A DNA stretch of 64,000 nt from an uncultured Collinsella sp. (GTDB lineage: Bacteria > Actinomycetota > Coriobacteriia > Coriobacteriales > Coriobacteriaceae), in assembly GCA_958405565.1 (NCBI GenBank), contig CATYEN010000002.1:27602-91601 (forward strand), given 5' to 3'. The notes beneath the pieces were generated by a model, which made no database searches, was not told the DNA's origin, and was given only the letters and a program-made list of their open reading frames with translations. A program made the position numbers and the translations under genes. Positions 36,501 through 44,971 of this stretch are shown one piece after another (positions within the stretch are counted from its first letter, which is position 1; each line of letters begins with the position of its first letter).

Positions 36501-37367
36501 CACATCGAAGGTCGTCGCGGTCTCGACAATCGAGATACCCTCCTTATCGGTGCTCCAGCCCACAAAGCGATAGCCCATGCCGGCAACAGCGGTCAGTTCC
36601 ACCTGATCGCCTACGGCAAAGCTACCGCTGCCCGTAACACGGCAGCCCCTGCTCGAGGCCTTGTCCTTTACCACGACCTCGCCCAAAACGGTCACCTCGT
36701 ACGGATCGGCAAACACGGCCTGGAGCTCCAGTGTTTCGTCCTCGAGCCCCTCGACCATATCCTTGTCGAGCTTAACCCAGCAATGGGCGTCACAACTCAG
36801 CAGCGACTTATTGCCCTCGGTGTCCAGAACATACCAACCGACAAAACGCTTGGTCCCCATGGGCGTAGCGTTGAGTTCGACCGTATCACCGAACTGATAG
36901 GAGCCCTCGCCGCTCAGGGTGCCCACGCCATCGTCACTCGCACTCAAAACGACCTGATAGGACTTAGGCTTAAAGGTCGCCGTATAGGTGGCATCACCCG
37001 TGACCTTAACGGTACAGTCGGCGTTCTCACTGATCGTCTCGCCCTTGTCGTCCGTCCAGCCGGCAAACGAATACCCGGTGTTGGCGATCGCACGAAGCGT
37101 TGCACGGTCGCCGGCCTCATAGCCGCCAAAGCCGCTCACGGCTCCACCCTCGGCAGGCGAGGCAACCGTGCTCACGACATACGAACCCGACGCAAAGACG
37201 GCGTAGAGCGACGTATCCTCGCGCACGGTAAATCGATAGGTTTTCTTGGAGCTCACACACGTTCCGTTACGGAACCAGCCCACAAAAGCCGTATCCTCGG
37301 CGGCGACTGCACGCACGGTGACAACTTGCCCGGCGGCATATGTCCCCGCGCCCTTGACCGTACCCAA
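30588..37367 (-). CDS. Giant cell-wall-anchored surface protein, C-terminal part (downstream of frameshift)
   Basis: 2,259 codons in this frame. It opens with more copies of the InlB-type B-repeat (pattern GxGxYxxGxxVTLxAxxxxGYxFxGW). After that come three related modules of about 430-600 residues (roughly 35.7-33.85, 33.85-32.5 and 32.3-30.97 kb), each with a carbohydrate/adhesin-style beta domain (VNGSVDN..., ISDYxGGAYEVTLS), an immunoglobulin-like segment with LSYQWFRM and GEYFCRITQRYLGT, a putative-Ig segment (FNGxLLPAA ... GVPS), and MBG-like domains ending in DPNFDVEV-PGTLTVKKK. Two Asp-Pro-rich linkers (about 32.3-32.5 and 30.8-30.97 kb) would span the wall. The C-terminus is a sorting signal: LADTG, a hydrophobic helix, RRRR. 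The apparent start is not a real gene start: it is the continuation of the upstream ORF in another frame. Confidence 0.88.
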   Translation of the reverse strand: MGTVKGAGTYAAGQVVTVRAVAAEDTAFVGWFRNGTCVSSKKTYRFTVREDTSLYAVFASGSYVVSTVASPAEGGAVSGFGGYEAGDRATLRAIANTGYSFAGWTDDKGETISENADCTVKVTGDATYTATFKPKSYQVVLSASDDGVGTLSGEGSYQFGDTVELNATPMGTKRFVGWYVLDTEGNKSLLSCDAHCWVKLDKDMVEGLEDETLELQAVFADPYEVTVLGEVVVKDKASSRGCRVTGSGSFAVGDQVELTAVAGMGYRFVGWSTDKEGISIVETATTFDVTATQDMTYYAQFESDGQVTITVTGSSIFRGTALLVDGIPAGSRSYDRGDMFMAIAIPWKKYHFSHWVDDAGVTVSYSAFYIGTAKENRQLTAVFYETGCDVQVATYPKDAGFSMVALGTGGSYHSAAIMFTVPHKGWKFKYWVDENGLPVGATPVINRVVFGNRTFTAVYERASMTVTAVDPREGGHVEGSSEDESLGYAVTNEVENGESTTLTAVPDAGYVFDGWYARNDDGSLGDEPLSTDAVWTFVPEDNMTVEARFAEARKYKVAARAVNGSVDPETASVATDGKVTLSATPDEGCYLTRATVAEEAGEDGLAGNAYDLDISDYQGGAYEVTLSGVSAPQQVTFEFAKAAAPEVLAQPQDASAYEGDPVELSVTAEAGRNVRVHAAVSSGSAADVKLSYQWYRVSADGNVKLKGETGETLSIAQLDSDSEGEYFCRITQSYLGTVTKTDTEHATVSIVLREALVFNGRVLPAATAHDDYRVAIAGARGGKAPYAYNLDEVEVPEGMQLTLGDDGTGALVLSGVPSVTGVCRFEIRCTDDLGNKRVANFALVVKAKEAPLAFEGQSFVYNATAQAPELSGVPEGCEGNVAVTYVGTGDTHYSSDKAPVDAGTYRSVASLDANGYVGNASCDFVIEKAPADISIETSDVTYDGARHGATVAVVGLDASAYSVTYRGVDGTSYGPTALEPCDSGNYRVTVKVTDPNYQGKKNAEFSIAKASQVITGTTSYSGVYGGDPIVFDNTAQTPVSFELVDSADDSASPISIKGRCATVKAAGTARVVAHAKASRNYLAAEDVELEVTVAPAQLLVKVDDAERFEGQANPEFTSSLVSRCDTSDIKVTYFCSANKKSPAGEYRIDAAVADPNFDVAVDPGTLTVKKKPERYKVTAKAVNGSVDNASVTVVEGGDATLSATPDEGCYLERVTVSEVGSDEAVDLDISDYKGGAYEVTLSDITASQKVTFEFAKADAPRVVAQPQDVSVHGGDSAVLSAAAEAGKNVADHAASSTGSAAKIELSYQWFRMANGKAVVLDGETGETLSLADLDDEQAGEYFCRITQRYLGTEKQTDSDYASVSIVPWDTLVFNGDLLPAASAHSTYLATIAGAAGGKTPYEYTWDETKLPDGLKLSRTSGGLTLSGVPSKTGVSAFDITCTDARGEAMTARFALVVQAKCVKLTFADSDFTFNGASQAPEVSGVPKVCKGDLKIKYYGTGSTQYSSTEAPSDAGTYRAVATLRGHGYIGAAACQFEIAPAKLKVKVDDAERFEGEANPAFTSSLESAVDTSGVKVEYSCDADESSPAGDYQIGATVTDPNFDVEVVPGTLTVKKKQEPVDPDPDNPDPGQPDPGNPDPDQPDPDPNPNPDNPDPDNPDPDNPEPDPKPDPDNPDPDKPEPDNPDVPVNYEVTVKAVNGSVDNGSITVAAGESVTIAATPDEGCYLERATVTEDGSDKVVDLDISDYEGGAYEVTLSGVTASQEVTFEFAKVDAPKVIAQPQDASAHEGDAAVLSVAAEAGKSVLDHASSSTGSAADVELSYQWFRMVDGEAVVLEGETGETLLIENLDDDCAGEYFCRITQRYLGTETQADSDRAVVSVVPRDALVFNGGLLPAARAHSAYRVTIAGAAGGESPYEYTWDEADLPDGFKLTRAAGGLMLSGTPSKAGVFSFDVTCKDAHGETVTAHFVLVVQAKRVELAFEGGSLVYSGDAQAPEVTGVPKACEGDLRVRYYGTGGTHYSSSEAPTDAGTYRAVATLRSDGYIGAASRKFKITPAKLKVKVDDAERYEGEANPAFTSSLESAVDTSGVKAEYSCDADESSPAGEYKIGATVTDPNFDVEVEPGTLTVKRKQEPVDPDPVVPDPDKPDGPDPDQPDKPEPDKPEPDQPDKPDPDKPGTPDSDQSDSKDPAKPGSSDNSAADKTKANGAENSGQKASSKSSAQQLADTGDRAPLAVAVAAGAVALVALGLELLRRRRSDA

Positions 37368-40300
37368 GCTCTCTTCGCACGAGACGCAACCGTATATTGC
37401 TTTGCCGAGAACACGGCCTGGAGCGTCGTGTCAGACGTCGGCACCACGTGATAGGTGCTATCACGGCTTACCACGGCGCCCGAAGCATCGGCCCAATACT
37501 CAAACGCATAGCCCGAAAGCGCATGCGCAGTCAGCGTGGCGGCATGCCCCGCCTCGACGGTACCTGTGCCCTCGACCCAGCCGGCGGCACTCGATTCGAC
37601 CAGCGAACCGGTGCCGGAATCGACTACCGTCGTGGCGTCGACTTCATAGCTCTTTGCCATAAAGCGAGCGATGTGTACATGACAGCGCTCCTGGTGGCAG
37701 GTGAACTCCGCATCGGTAGACTCAAGCTTGCCATCGGCCGTATACCAACCGGTAAAGACATAGCCAGGATTGGGCGTTGCCTTAAGGGCAACCTCCGCGC
37801 CACGGTCGGCAAGGATGCGGCTCGCCTTGACGGTGCCGCCCTCCGCAGGATCGGCGAGGGGCACGCAGACGGTATCGACAGGCGCGAAGGCGGCCGTCAC
37901 AACACAACGTCCGGTTTTGCCACGCGCTTTGGCAACCAACGAGGTCTCGTGCTTAAGGCTCTTCAGGCGACCGTTGACGTACCAGCCCCGGAACAAAAAG
38001 CCAGGATGGGCCTTGGCCGTCAGATGAAGGGTCTCCCCCAGCTTGAATTTGTCGGTCGTGGGCTTCACCACAGTCCCGTTGCACGTCACGGTACCGCCAA
38101 GCCACGAATCGGCCGTGACCATGACCTCGGGCTTTGAGTCGGTGAAGATCGAGGTATAGGTATCGCTCTTGGTGACCTTAACGACCAGCTCGGCGGTGTC
38201 GTACTCCTTGCCGGAGTCGTCCTTCCAATGGTCAAAGCGGTAGCCGTCGTTGGCCTTCGCCTTGAGCATCACCGTATCGCCGTATCCGCAGGTAACCGAA
38301 GACGCCCCGGGATGCCCCTCGATCTCAACCGTACCGCGCTCCACAAAGGTCTTCTTTGCCTTCGCCGTCACGGTATACGTGTTTTCCTCAAACACCGCAC
38401 GCACGGTGCATTCCACGTCCTCGGGATAGAACTCGAGGTAGCTCGGGTCGGTACCCAGTAGCAGGTCCGTCTTGGCGTCATACCAGCCCTTAAAGGTAAA
38501 TTGTTTGCTCGCCTCGGCCGTGAGCTCAATGCTCAGCGTGGCAGGCTCGCCTTTCATGCAGTAGCCCTCGCCATGCACCAAGTATTTGCCCGCCATGGCC
38601 GCGGCCGGTTCAACGACCACGTCCACCTTGCAGGCACGCGTAAACTTCGCTTGGATCACGCAGTCGGTAATGGGCTCAAAGGAATAGGAGCGCTCACTCG
38701 AAACCAGCGTTGAGGTGGCATCCGAGCCGCCGTTGCTCAGATACCAACCGTCAAAGATATAGCCCTCGGTCGGCGTTGCCTCCGCGGTCACGCGCTCGCC
38801 TTCGGGAACCTCGAGCACCATGCTGGCAGTCTCGCCGCGCTTCAGCGTAACGGTGCCGCCCTCGAGCGGGTCGGCCTCGGCACGCACGGTATGCGTATCT
38901 CTGCCGTCCATCACGGCCTCGATCCGGGCATTGCCGTTAACGCGGTATTCGCAAACTTCTTGCTTGTTGGCGATCGTGACGCCCTGCGCATCGGTTTCGC
39001 GCCACTCCACAAACCGGTACGTCTTCTCCGGATTGTCGGGGCGCGTCTTGGGGCGCATCGTAAACGTGAGGATGTCCCCATCCTTCGCGCGGACCTTGCC
39101 GTCCACGACCGGCACGCCATCGCACAGGACCTCGGCACTGTCGAAGGGATCGGTATTCACCAGGATGGTCTTATCCGCCTTACGGAAGCGTGCAACCAGA
39201 TGGCGGTCGACCTCGGCCTTGAAGATATACGTACGCTCGGGCGAGACCTCGATGCCGTCCTCAAACCATCCCACAAAGGCATAGTCGGGCCCCTCGCTCG
39301 CGGTGACCATAGCTTGATCGCCACGCGCAATGCTCTGCGTCACTGGGCTTGCGGTGCAGCCCGTCGAAAAATCGGCCTGAATGCCATCGGCTTCGGCAAC
39401 TGCAGTGACCTCGACTTTTTTCTCGAAAACAGCCGTCATCTTTACGACCTCGGGCGTCGCTTTCGTGATCGTCATCGTCTTGAGGGGAGATGTCGAGACC
39501 TCGACGCCGTTCTCTTTCCAGCATACGAAGCGGTAGCCGGGATTGGCGACAGCCTCCAGCGTGGCGACCGTTCCCTCATAGTGGATACCGCCGCCAGTGA
39601 CGACGCCGCCCACCTCGGGCTGCGCGGTGGCAATAATTTCGATCTTATGGTCGCCATGAGGCTTGGGCTTCTTATGGTCGTCGATGATGTCCTTGATCTC
39701 CTTGAGCACCTTGGTGCCGACCGCGGCCACATCCTCGATGTTATCCGCCATGCCGATCTCGATCACCGCGTCGGCCGCGATGGGGTCGACGATCTCGCCC
39801 AAGCCATACATGGTGGCGAGGACGGCAGCAGCCGTGATCGCCGCGATGAGCGCGGCCTTGAGCGCGGCGAGTGACTCATCGGGGCCATTCGCCTCGCGGA
39901 AATGCGCGGTGTACTGCACATCCCCCTCGAGCACAAACGTGTAGGACGGACCGTCGTCGCCGGTAAAGACGACGTTGCCGAGGGCATCGGTCGCGTAGTC
40001 AAACACATAGCCAGGCATTGGCACCGCCACGACCGTTACGCGTGACCCGATGCCGTACAGACCGGTGGAAAGGAACTGTCCGAGCGGCTGACCGTTCTCA
40101 TCGACCCCGTCCACGCTCAGGACCACGCTCGCCTGCGGGGCACAGTAGCGCGGCGTGATCTCGATCTTGGAGTCGCTCTCATCCTCGGACACAGTCGCGT
40201 CCGCCTCGTTCACCGTATAGGTAAAGTCGAGCTGATCGCTCACGGCGTACGCATCATCGCTCTCGCCCAGGTACCAGCCCAGGAACAGGGCGTTATCCGT

Positions 40301-43300
40301 AGCGGCGGAAAGCTCAACCGTCTCGCCGGCGTTGCGATAGCAGTTTTGAGCAGTGACGCTCAGGTGCGCATAATCCTGCGACGAATCGGTCGCTTGCGCA
40401 TCATTGATGTGGATCGCGTAGTCCTTGAGCTTAAAACGCGCCTCCAGGGACAGATCCCTATCCGGCGTAAACGTGTAGACCGCTTCTTTGGAGATGTACC
40501 TTTCGGATTCGGTGTCATACCAGCCCTTAAAGGTCAGATTGTCGTTGAGCATTCCCAGAGCGCCGGCATCGAGCGTGACCTCGTCGCCCGCACTAATCGT
40601 CATCGCGCCGGAAACATCGGGCAGCTCAACGCCGTCCATCAACTTGCATCCGCGCCGATTGTTCGCCTGGACATAGGAGATGGTAAGCGGTGACGACGCG
40701 GGCTTCTTGAGGTGCAACGTGCCCTTGGTCTGGGTTTCGAAATGCGAATAGCCGTCGTCATACACGAGCTTGATGGGCTGTCCGTCCATAGACTCATCGA
40801 AGACGTCGCCGTCGCGGGGAGTCGCCGTAAGGTACTCGCCAAGTTCTTCCTTAATAAGAGCCTCGTAGTTCCAAATCGATACCGTATGCGGGTAATCGAG
40901 CTCGACGCTCATGCCCTCGAGCGAAATGGTGTCCCCCGGCGCATAGGTCATATTGTCGGGATCGCACGAGATCTCAACGTTCTTGAGTACCTTACCCACG
41001 GGGACGGGCAGGCAGCCATTGCACCTCATCCAAACAGATCTGGGATCTCCCTTGCTGTACTTCGAAATCATCTTGGCGGGGACCATGACCGTCATGTTGT
41101 ATTTGGGGAACGTATCGGTATTGATGAGCACCGCATGGTCGCATCCAAAAAACACGGTCTCGAGATTGGTGTCGTAGAACGCCTTTTCCGGCAACTCCTC
41201 GATCTTGGAGTTATATGGCAGCGTCAGCCCACCGCTCAAGTCGGTGCCGTAGAAGCAGGTGTGGCCAAGTGTTTCGACCGTGGTATTGCTCTCAAGTCCC
41301 GTTGTGGCAAGGCTCGAGCAGCGCCTGAACGCGCAAACGCCGACCGAAGTAATGGAGGTGTTCTTGTCCAGCCCGGTATCGGTCAGAGCTTTGCAGCCAT
41401 CGTAGGCTCTATCGGGAATCGACGTGAGGCCAACAACCTTGTCGAGCCCCGTGGACACCAGCCCACTCTCGGCAAACACGGCATAGCCCATAGAGCCGAT
41501 GGTAGCGGTCTCGTTGATATTCAGGCTCGTAAGAGACTCGCAGCCAAAGAACGCCTCTTTCCCGATTTGACCGATGGTCATGCCGGAAAAGCTGATATCG
41601 GTGAGATTCGGGCAGTTATAGAAAGCGTGCATTCCAATTATAGAAATGGAAGAGTTCTCAAAGCGCACCGAGCGCAGATTGGTGGAGTCGGCACAGAGCT
41701 GTGCGTCGACTTCATCCACCCCGTGATCGACAATCAAGTTCGTTACCATTCGACCGTCGACGGAGTTCTCGCGCGGGTTGTTCTCATCAATCTCTACCGT
41801 AAGATTTCCGTCTGCATCGCACGGATACAGATAGTAGTTCGGCATGAGCTTAGCGTACTCGCAGGCCCCCTGTTGCAGATCACCCGTGGTATACGCGACA
41901 AGGTGTGTGTAGCCATCGTCATACACAAGCTGTATGGGTTCTCCGTCCATCGAGCCATCGAAGGCATCACCGTCGCAGGGGGTCGCCGTAAGGCATTCGC
42001 CGTCCCCGCTTTTTATGAACTCCTCATAGTCGCGGATCGATGTCGAATGTGAGTACCGGAACAAGACGTTCATACCCTCGAGCGAGATCTTTTCCCCCTG
42101 CCCATAGGTCATCTTGTCGGGATCACGCGAGATCTCAATCTTTTGGAGAACCTCGCCCACCGGGACAGGCAGGCCACCATTGCAACTCTCCCAGACCTGT
42201 TTAGGACGCCCGCTGCTGTACTGCGACATCATCGCGGCGGGAACCTTAACGGTCATGTTGCGTTTGGGAAACGTCTCGGAATAAATGAGCACCACATGGT
42301 TGCATCCAAGGTACACATCTTCGAGGTTGGTGCCGGAAAACGCACGGTTCGGCAGCTCCTCGATTTTGGAATTAAGGGGCAGAGCCAGCCCGCCGCTCAT
42401 GTCGGTGCCACAGAAGCATCCTTCACCGAGCGTCTCAATCGTCGTATTGCTCTCGAGTCCCGTCGTCGCAAGGCGTGAACAGTTTTTGAACGCGTCGGCA
42501 CCGATTGACGTGATGGAGGTATTCTTATCCAAACCGGTATCGGTCAGTTGATTACAACCACTGTAGGCGCTCTCGGGAAGCGACGTAAGGCCGACAACTT
42601 TGTCGAGTCCCGTGTACCCCAGCCCGCTCCATGCAAACGCGCCCTCGCCCATCGAACCGATGGTGGTAATCTCACCGTAACCCAGGCCCCCCAGCGACCT
42701 GCACCCAAAGAACGCGCCGCTCTCGATGGCGCCGATGGTCATACCGGAAAGATAGACATCGAAGAGACTCGAACACCCATAGAAGGCGTTTCTTCCGATT
42801 TTAGAGATGGATTTATTTTCAAAGCGCACCGAATGCAGATAAATGGAGCCTTCGCAAAGCTGCGCGGGAACCTCATCCGTCCCGTAATCGACAATCAGGC
42901 CGCTTACCCATCGACCATCGACGGAATTCTTATACGGCTTGCTCTCGTCGATCTTCACCACTATGTTTCCGTCTGGATCGCACGGATACACATAGCCGTT
43001 CGGCATAAGCTTGGCATACTGATAGATCGTATTATCCTCGTATGTGAGGGCGTCGACTTCGCTGTCATCGGACGAGGCTTCCGCCGTAGCTGCCAAACTC
43101 TTTGCAGCATCGGAGTTGGTCGCGGCACCTGCGAGATCCTGCGCCAGACTCGACGCGAGAGTGTTGGTATCCGAGCTTGACGATTTGTCCTGAGAGCTAT
43201 CAGTCGAGTCGGAAGCTGCTGATGAGCTGCCCTCATTCGCCGATGATGAATCATCGACCGCATCGGCATCAGTGTCAGAGTCCGAGTCGGCCTCTTGGGC

Positions 43301-43435
43301 CTCGCTCTCGACGGCAAGCGCCGAGCTATCATCGGCATAAGCCGTGCTAGGCGCAAGCGGTATCGAGGTCACAACCATCGCGACCGAAAGATAGACGACC
43401 AAAAATCTATAGAGGGCAGCAGTGATCCTGTTCAT
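37253..43435 (-). CDS. Giant cell-wall-anchored surface protein, N-terminal part (upstream of frameshift)
   Basis: 2,060 codons up to a stop at 37253, but the last ~40 residues are out of frame. GGAAGG precedes the ATG at 43435. Residues 1-34 are a signal peptide ending near AYA-DD; residues 35-130 are Ser/Asp-rich. Two similar halves follow (about 145-525 and 525-905), each with BspA-type leucine-rich repeats (C-NLTDISFSGMTIG kind) and a Big_3-like Ig domain (MTYGQGEKISLEGMNV and MTYAPGDTISLEGMSV). From about 930 on, InlB-type B-repeats (GYxFxGWYxxG) dominate. A hydrophobic stretch (AALKAALIAAITAAAVLATM) lies at about 1190-1215. The likely role is adhesion to host or mucus; nothing here identifies the ligand. 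Confidence 0.88.
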   Translation of the reverse strand: MNRITAALYRFLVVYLSVAMVVTSIPLAPSTAYADDSSALAVESEAQEADSDSDTDADAVDDSSSANEGSSSAASDSTDSSQDKSSSSDTNTLASSLAQDLAGAATNSDAAKSLAATAEASSDDSEVDALTYEDNTIYQYAKLMPNGYVYPCDPDGNIVVKIDESKPYKNSVDGRWVSGLIVDYGTDEVPAQLCEGSIYLHSVRFENKSISKIGRNAFYGCSSLFDVYLSGMTIGAIESGAFFGCRSLGGLGYGEITTIGSMGEGAFAWSGLGYTGLDKVVGLTSLPESAYSGCNQLTDTGLDKNTSITSIGADAFKNCSRLATTGLESNTTIETLGEGCFCGTDMSGGLALPLNSKIEELPNRAFSGTNLEDVYLGCNHVVLIYSETFPKRNMTVKVPAAMMSQYSSGRPKQVWESCNGGLPVPVGEVLQKIEISRDPDKMTYGQGEKISLEGMNVLFRYSHSTSIRDYEEFIKSGDGECLTATPCDGDAFDGSMDGEPIQLVYDDGYTHLVAYTTGDLQQGACEYAKLMPNYYLYPCDADGNLTVEIDENNPRENSVDGRMVTNLIVDHGVDEVDAQLCADSTNLRSVRFENSSISIIGMHAFYNCPNLTDISFSGMTIGQIGKEAFFGCESLTSLNINETATIGSMGYAVFAESGLVSTGLDKVVGLTSIPDRAYDGCKALTDTGLDKNTSITSVGVCAFRRCSSLATTGLESNTTVETLGHTCFYGTDLSGGLTLPYNSKIEELPEKAFYDTNLETVFFGCDHAVLINTDTFPKYNMTVMVPAKMISKYSKGDPRSVWMRCNGCLPVPVGKVLKNVEISCDPDNMTYAPGDTISLEGMSVELDYPHTVSIWNYEALIKEELGEYLTATPRDGDVFDESMDGQPIKLVYDDGYSHFETQTKGTLHLKKPASSPLTISYVQANNRRGCKLMDGVELPDVSGAMTISAGDEVTLDAGALGMLNDNLTFKGWYDTESERYISKEAVYTFTPDRDLSLEARFKLKDYAIHINDAQATDSSQDYAHLSVTAQNCYRNAGETVELSAATDNALFLGWYLGESDDAYAVSDQLDFTYTVNEADATVSEDESDSKIEITPRYCAPQASVVLSVDGVDENGQPLGQFLSTGLYGIGSRVTVVAVPMPGYVFDYATDALGNVVFTGDDGPSYTFVLEGDVQYTAHFREANGPDESLAALKAALIAAITAAAVLATMYGLGEIVDPIAADAVIEIGMADNIEDVAAVGTKVLKEIKDIIDDHKKPKPHGDHKIEIIATAQPEVGGVVTGGGIHYEGTVATLEAVANPGYRFVCWKENGVEVSTSPLKTMTITKATPEVVKMTAVFEKKVEVTAVAEADGIQADFSTGCTASPVTQSIARGDQAMVTASEGPDYAFVGWFEDGIEVSPERTYIFKAEVDRHLVARFRKADKTILVNTDPFDSAEVLCDGVPVVDGKVRAKDGDILTFTMRPKTRPDNPEKTYRFVEWRETDAQGVTIANKQEVCEYRVNGNARIEAVMDGRDTHTVRAEADPLEGGTVTLKRGETASMVLEVPEGERVTAEATPTEGYIFDGWYLSNGGSDATSTLVSSERSYSFEPITDCVIQAKFTRACKVDVVVEPAAAMAGKYLVHGEGYCMKGEPATLSIELTAEASKQFTFKGWYDAKTDLLLGTDPSYLEFYPEDVECTVRAVFEENTYTVTAKAKKTFVERGTVEIEGHPGASSVTCGYGDTVMLKAKANDGYRFDHWKDDSGKEYDTAELVVKVTKSDTYTSIFTDSKPEVMVTADSWLGGTVTCNGTVVKPTTDKFKLGETLHLTAKAHPGFLFRGWYVNGRLKSLKHETSLVAKARGKTGRCVVTAAFAPVDTVCVPLADPAEGGTVKASRILADRGAEVALKATPNPGYVFTGWYTADGKLESTDAEFTCHQERCHVHIARFMAKSYEVDATTVVDSGTGSLVESSAAGWVEGTGTVEAGHAATLTAHALSGYAFEYWADASGAVVSRDSTYHVVPTSDTTLQAVFSAKQYTVASRAKRAWVRSRARGHMPPGKLSPCVQSPPRIRLLWAGSVTERV
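37369..37379 (-). other. Frameshift site in the giant surface protein gene
   Basis: Before this point the repeat pattern (QAVFSAKQYTVASRAK) is in one frame; after it (SLGTVKGAGTYAAG) in another. The minus strand reads GCGAAGAGAGC. Removing one AG pair, or adding one G after AAG, restores a continuous repeat unit of the expected form. The full gene would encode about 4,281 residues. Confidence 0.85.
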
Positions 43436-43562
43436 AGGAACCTTCCCGCAATTCGTAAAGATACCGAGGACCCATGGTGGGCCATCATTTCACAGTACCG
43501 TATTTTGGCAATAATGCGGGTCGGTTGCGCAAACGGTTTATCAAGGGGCGCAAATGGTTGCG

Positions 43563-44705
43563 TTAATCGTGGCTCAAATCGCGCAGTGCCTCAATCGCCG
43601 TGTCGACCTCCTCGTTCGTGTTGAAATAGCCAAACGAAAAGCGGACGACACCCTGACGCTCGGTTCCCAGCGCGCGGTGCATAAGCGGGGCACAATGGGC
43701 GCCAGGACGGGTCGCAATCCCCCACCCTTGCATGAGTGCATCGGAGATCTCGGCAGAATCGATATCGCCCACATTGAGCGACACGATCGCCGAGCGCGTC
43801 GACTGGTCAAAGGAGCCGTAGAGCGTAATGCCCGGAATCTCGCGTACGCCAGCCAGGAAGCAGTCGGCCAGCTCACGCTCGTGGGCAGCGATCGCCTCGA
43901 CTCCGCCTTGGGCCTCGATAAAGTCGAGGCCCGCGGAAAGGCCGGCGATGCCATGCCCGTTGAGCGTTCCGGCCTCCAAGCGCGTGGGCCACTCCATCGG
44001 TTGCAGTGCATCGAAGCTGTGCACGCCCGTGCCGCCCATGGCCCACGGCGCCACGTCGACGTCCTCCGCCACAGCCAAGCCGCCCGTGCCCTGGGGACCC
44101 ATAAGTCCCTTGTGGCCGGTAAAGCACACGATATCGAGCTCCATCGCCGCCATGTCAATCTTTGCCGCGCCGGCAGACTGCGAGGCATCAACGATCACGA
44201 GCGCGCCGGCCGCGTGGGCCATCTCCGCCACGCGCGCAACGTCAACGGCATTGCCGGTCACGTTGGAAGCATGAGTCACCACCACGGCGCGCGTGCCAGG
44301 CGTCACCAGGCGCTCAAGCTCATCATAGTCGAGTACACCGTTCGCATCGCAACCGACATGTTCAACGGTAACGCCCCGCTCCGCCGCAAGACGATTGAGC
44401 GGACGCAGCACGGAGTTATGCTCGAGCACCGTCGTGACCACGCGGTCGCCGGGGCGCACCACGCCGTTGATGGCCGTGTTGAGCGCCGCCGTGGAGTTGG
44501 GCGTAAAGCACACATGGTCGGCCCGCGGGCAGCCCAGCAGGCGCGCGAGCTTGGCGCGGCAACCGTGGATGATGCGCGCAGCATCGAGCGCGCCCGACGT
44601 CGCACCGCGCCCGGCATTGCCGAGCGAGCACATCGCCTGCGTCACGGCATCGATCACTGCCTGCGGCTTATGCATGGTCGTCGCCGCGTTATCCAGGTAG
44701 ATCAT
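43563..44705 (-). CDS. Class-V aminotransferase/cysteine desulfurase family protein of the selenium operon
   Basis: 380 residues. A PLP-dependent enzyme of the NifS/CsdB kind: MIYLDNAATTMHKPQ at the start, VVVTHASNVTGN and DASQSAG in the middle, and the PLP lysine in CFTGHKGLMGPQG. The active-site loop near the C-terminus reads TRPGAHCAPLMH, with Cys in the position of the desulfurase cysteine. Such family members accompany SelD, YedF and DUF3343 in the gene set described for selenium-dependent molybdenum hydroxylases. It could deliver selenium or sulfur. Its start overlaps the stop of the DUF3343 gene (ATGA). Confidence 0.85.
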   Translation of the reverse strand: MIYLDNAATTMHKPQAVIDAVTQAMCSLGNAGRGATSGALDAARIIHGCRAKLARLLGCPRADHVCFTPNSTAALNTAINGVVRPGDRVVTTVLEHNSVLRPLNRLAAERGVTVEHVGCDANGVLDYDELERLVTPGTRAVVVTHASNVTGNAVDVARVAEMAHAAGALVIVDASQSAGAAKIDMAAMELDIVCFTGHKGLMGPQGTGGLAVAEDVDVAPWAMGGTGVHSFDALQPMEWPTRLEAGTLNGHGIAGLSAGLDFIEAQGGVEAIAAHERELADCFLAGVREIPGITLYGSFDQSTRSAIVSLNVGDIDSAEISDALMQGWGIATRPGAHCAPLMHRALGTERQGVVRFSFGYFNTNEEVDTAIEALRDLSHD

Positions 44706-44953
44706 CGCACGACCTCCCACATGTCGATCACGGTAAAGCCCTCGGTGGGAACGCCCGCCGCGGCAAGCTCGCCGCGCAGCAGGTCCTCATCCGTGGGCAG
44801 CGCTTTCCACGCTAGGCCGCAGCCGGCCGCGACCTCCCCGGGCACGGGAATCGTGCGCCCGGGAAGACCCTGCTCGACGCACAGGGTTTCGCACCCCATG
44901 GCGGCCGCCGTGGTGGGAAACGTGATGACCAGCGCCGGGCGCTTTTCTCTCAT
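44702..44953 (-). CDS. DUF3343 protein, possible selenium/sulfur carrier
   Basis: 83 residues, compact DUF3343 domain without the Cys-rich extension of the copy at 4773-5168. Conserved features shared by both copies: an ACCTLC-like turn (here CETLCVEQGLPGRTIPVPG) and AAGCGLAWKA. The cysteine in AGCGL is the candidate carrier residue. The stop overlaps the start of the desulfurase-like gene; the start follows yedF by 18 nt. Function is inferred from its constant company with selD and yedF. Confidence 0.78.
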   Translation of the reverse strand: MREKRPALVITFPTTAAAMGCETLCVEQGLPGRTIPVPGEVAAGCGLAWKALPTDEDLLRGELAAAGVPTEGFTVIDMWEVVR

Positions 44954-44971
44954 GGCAATCCCGCCCAAACG

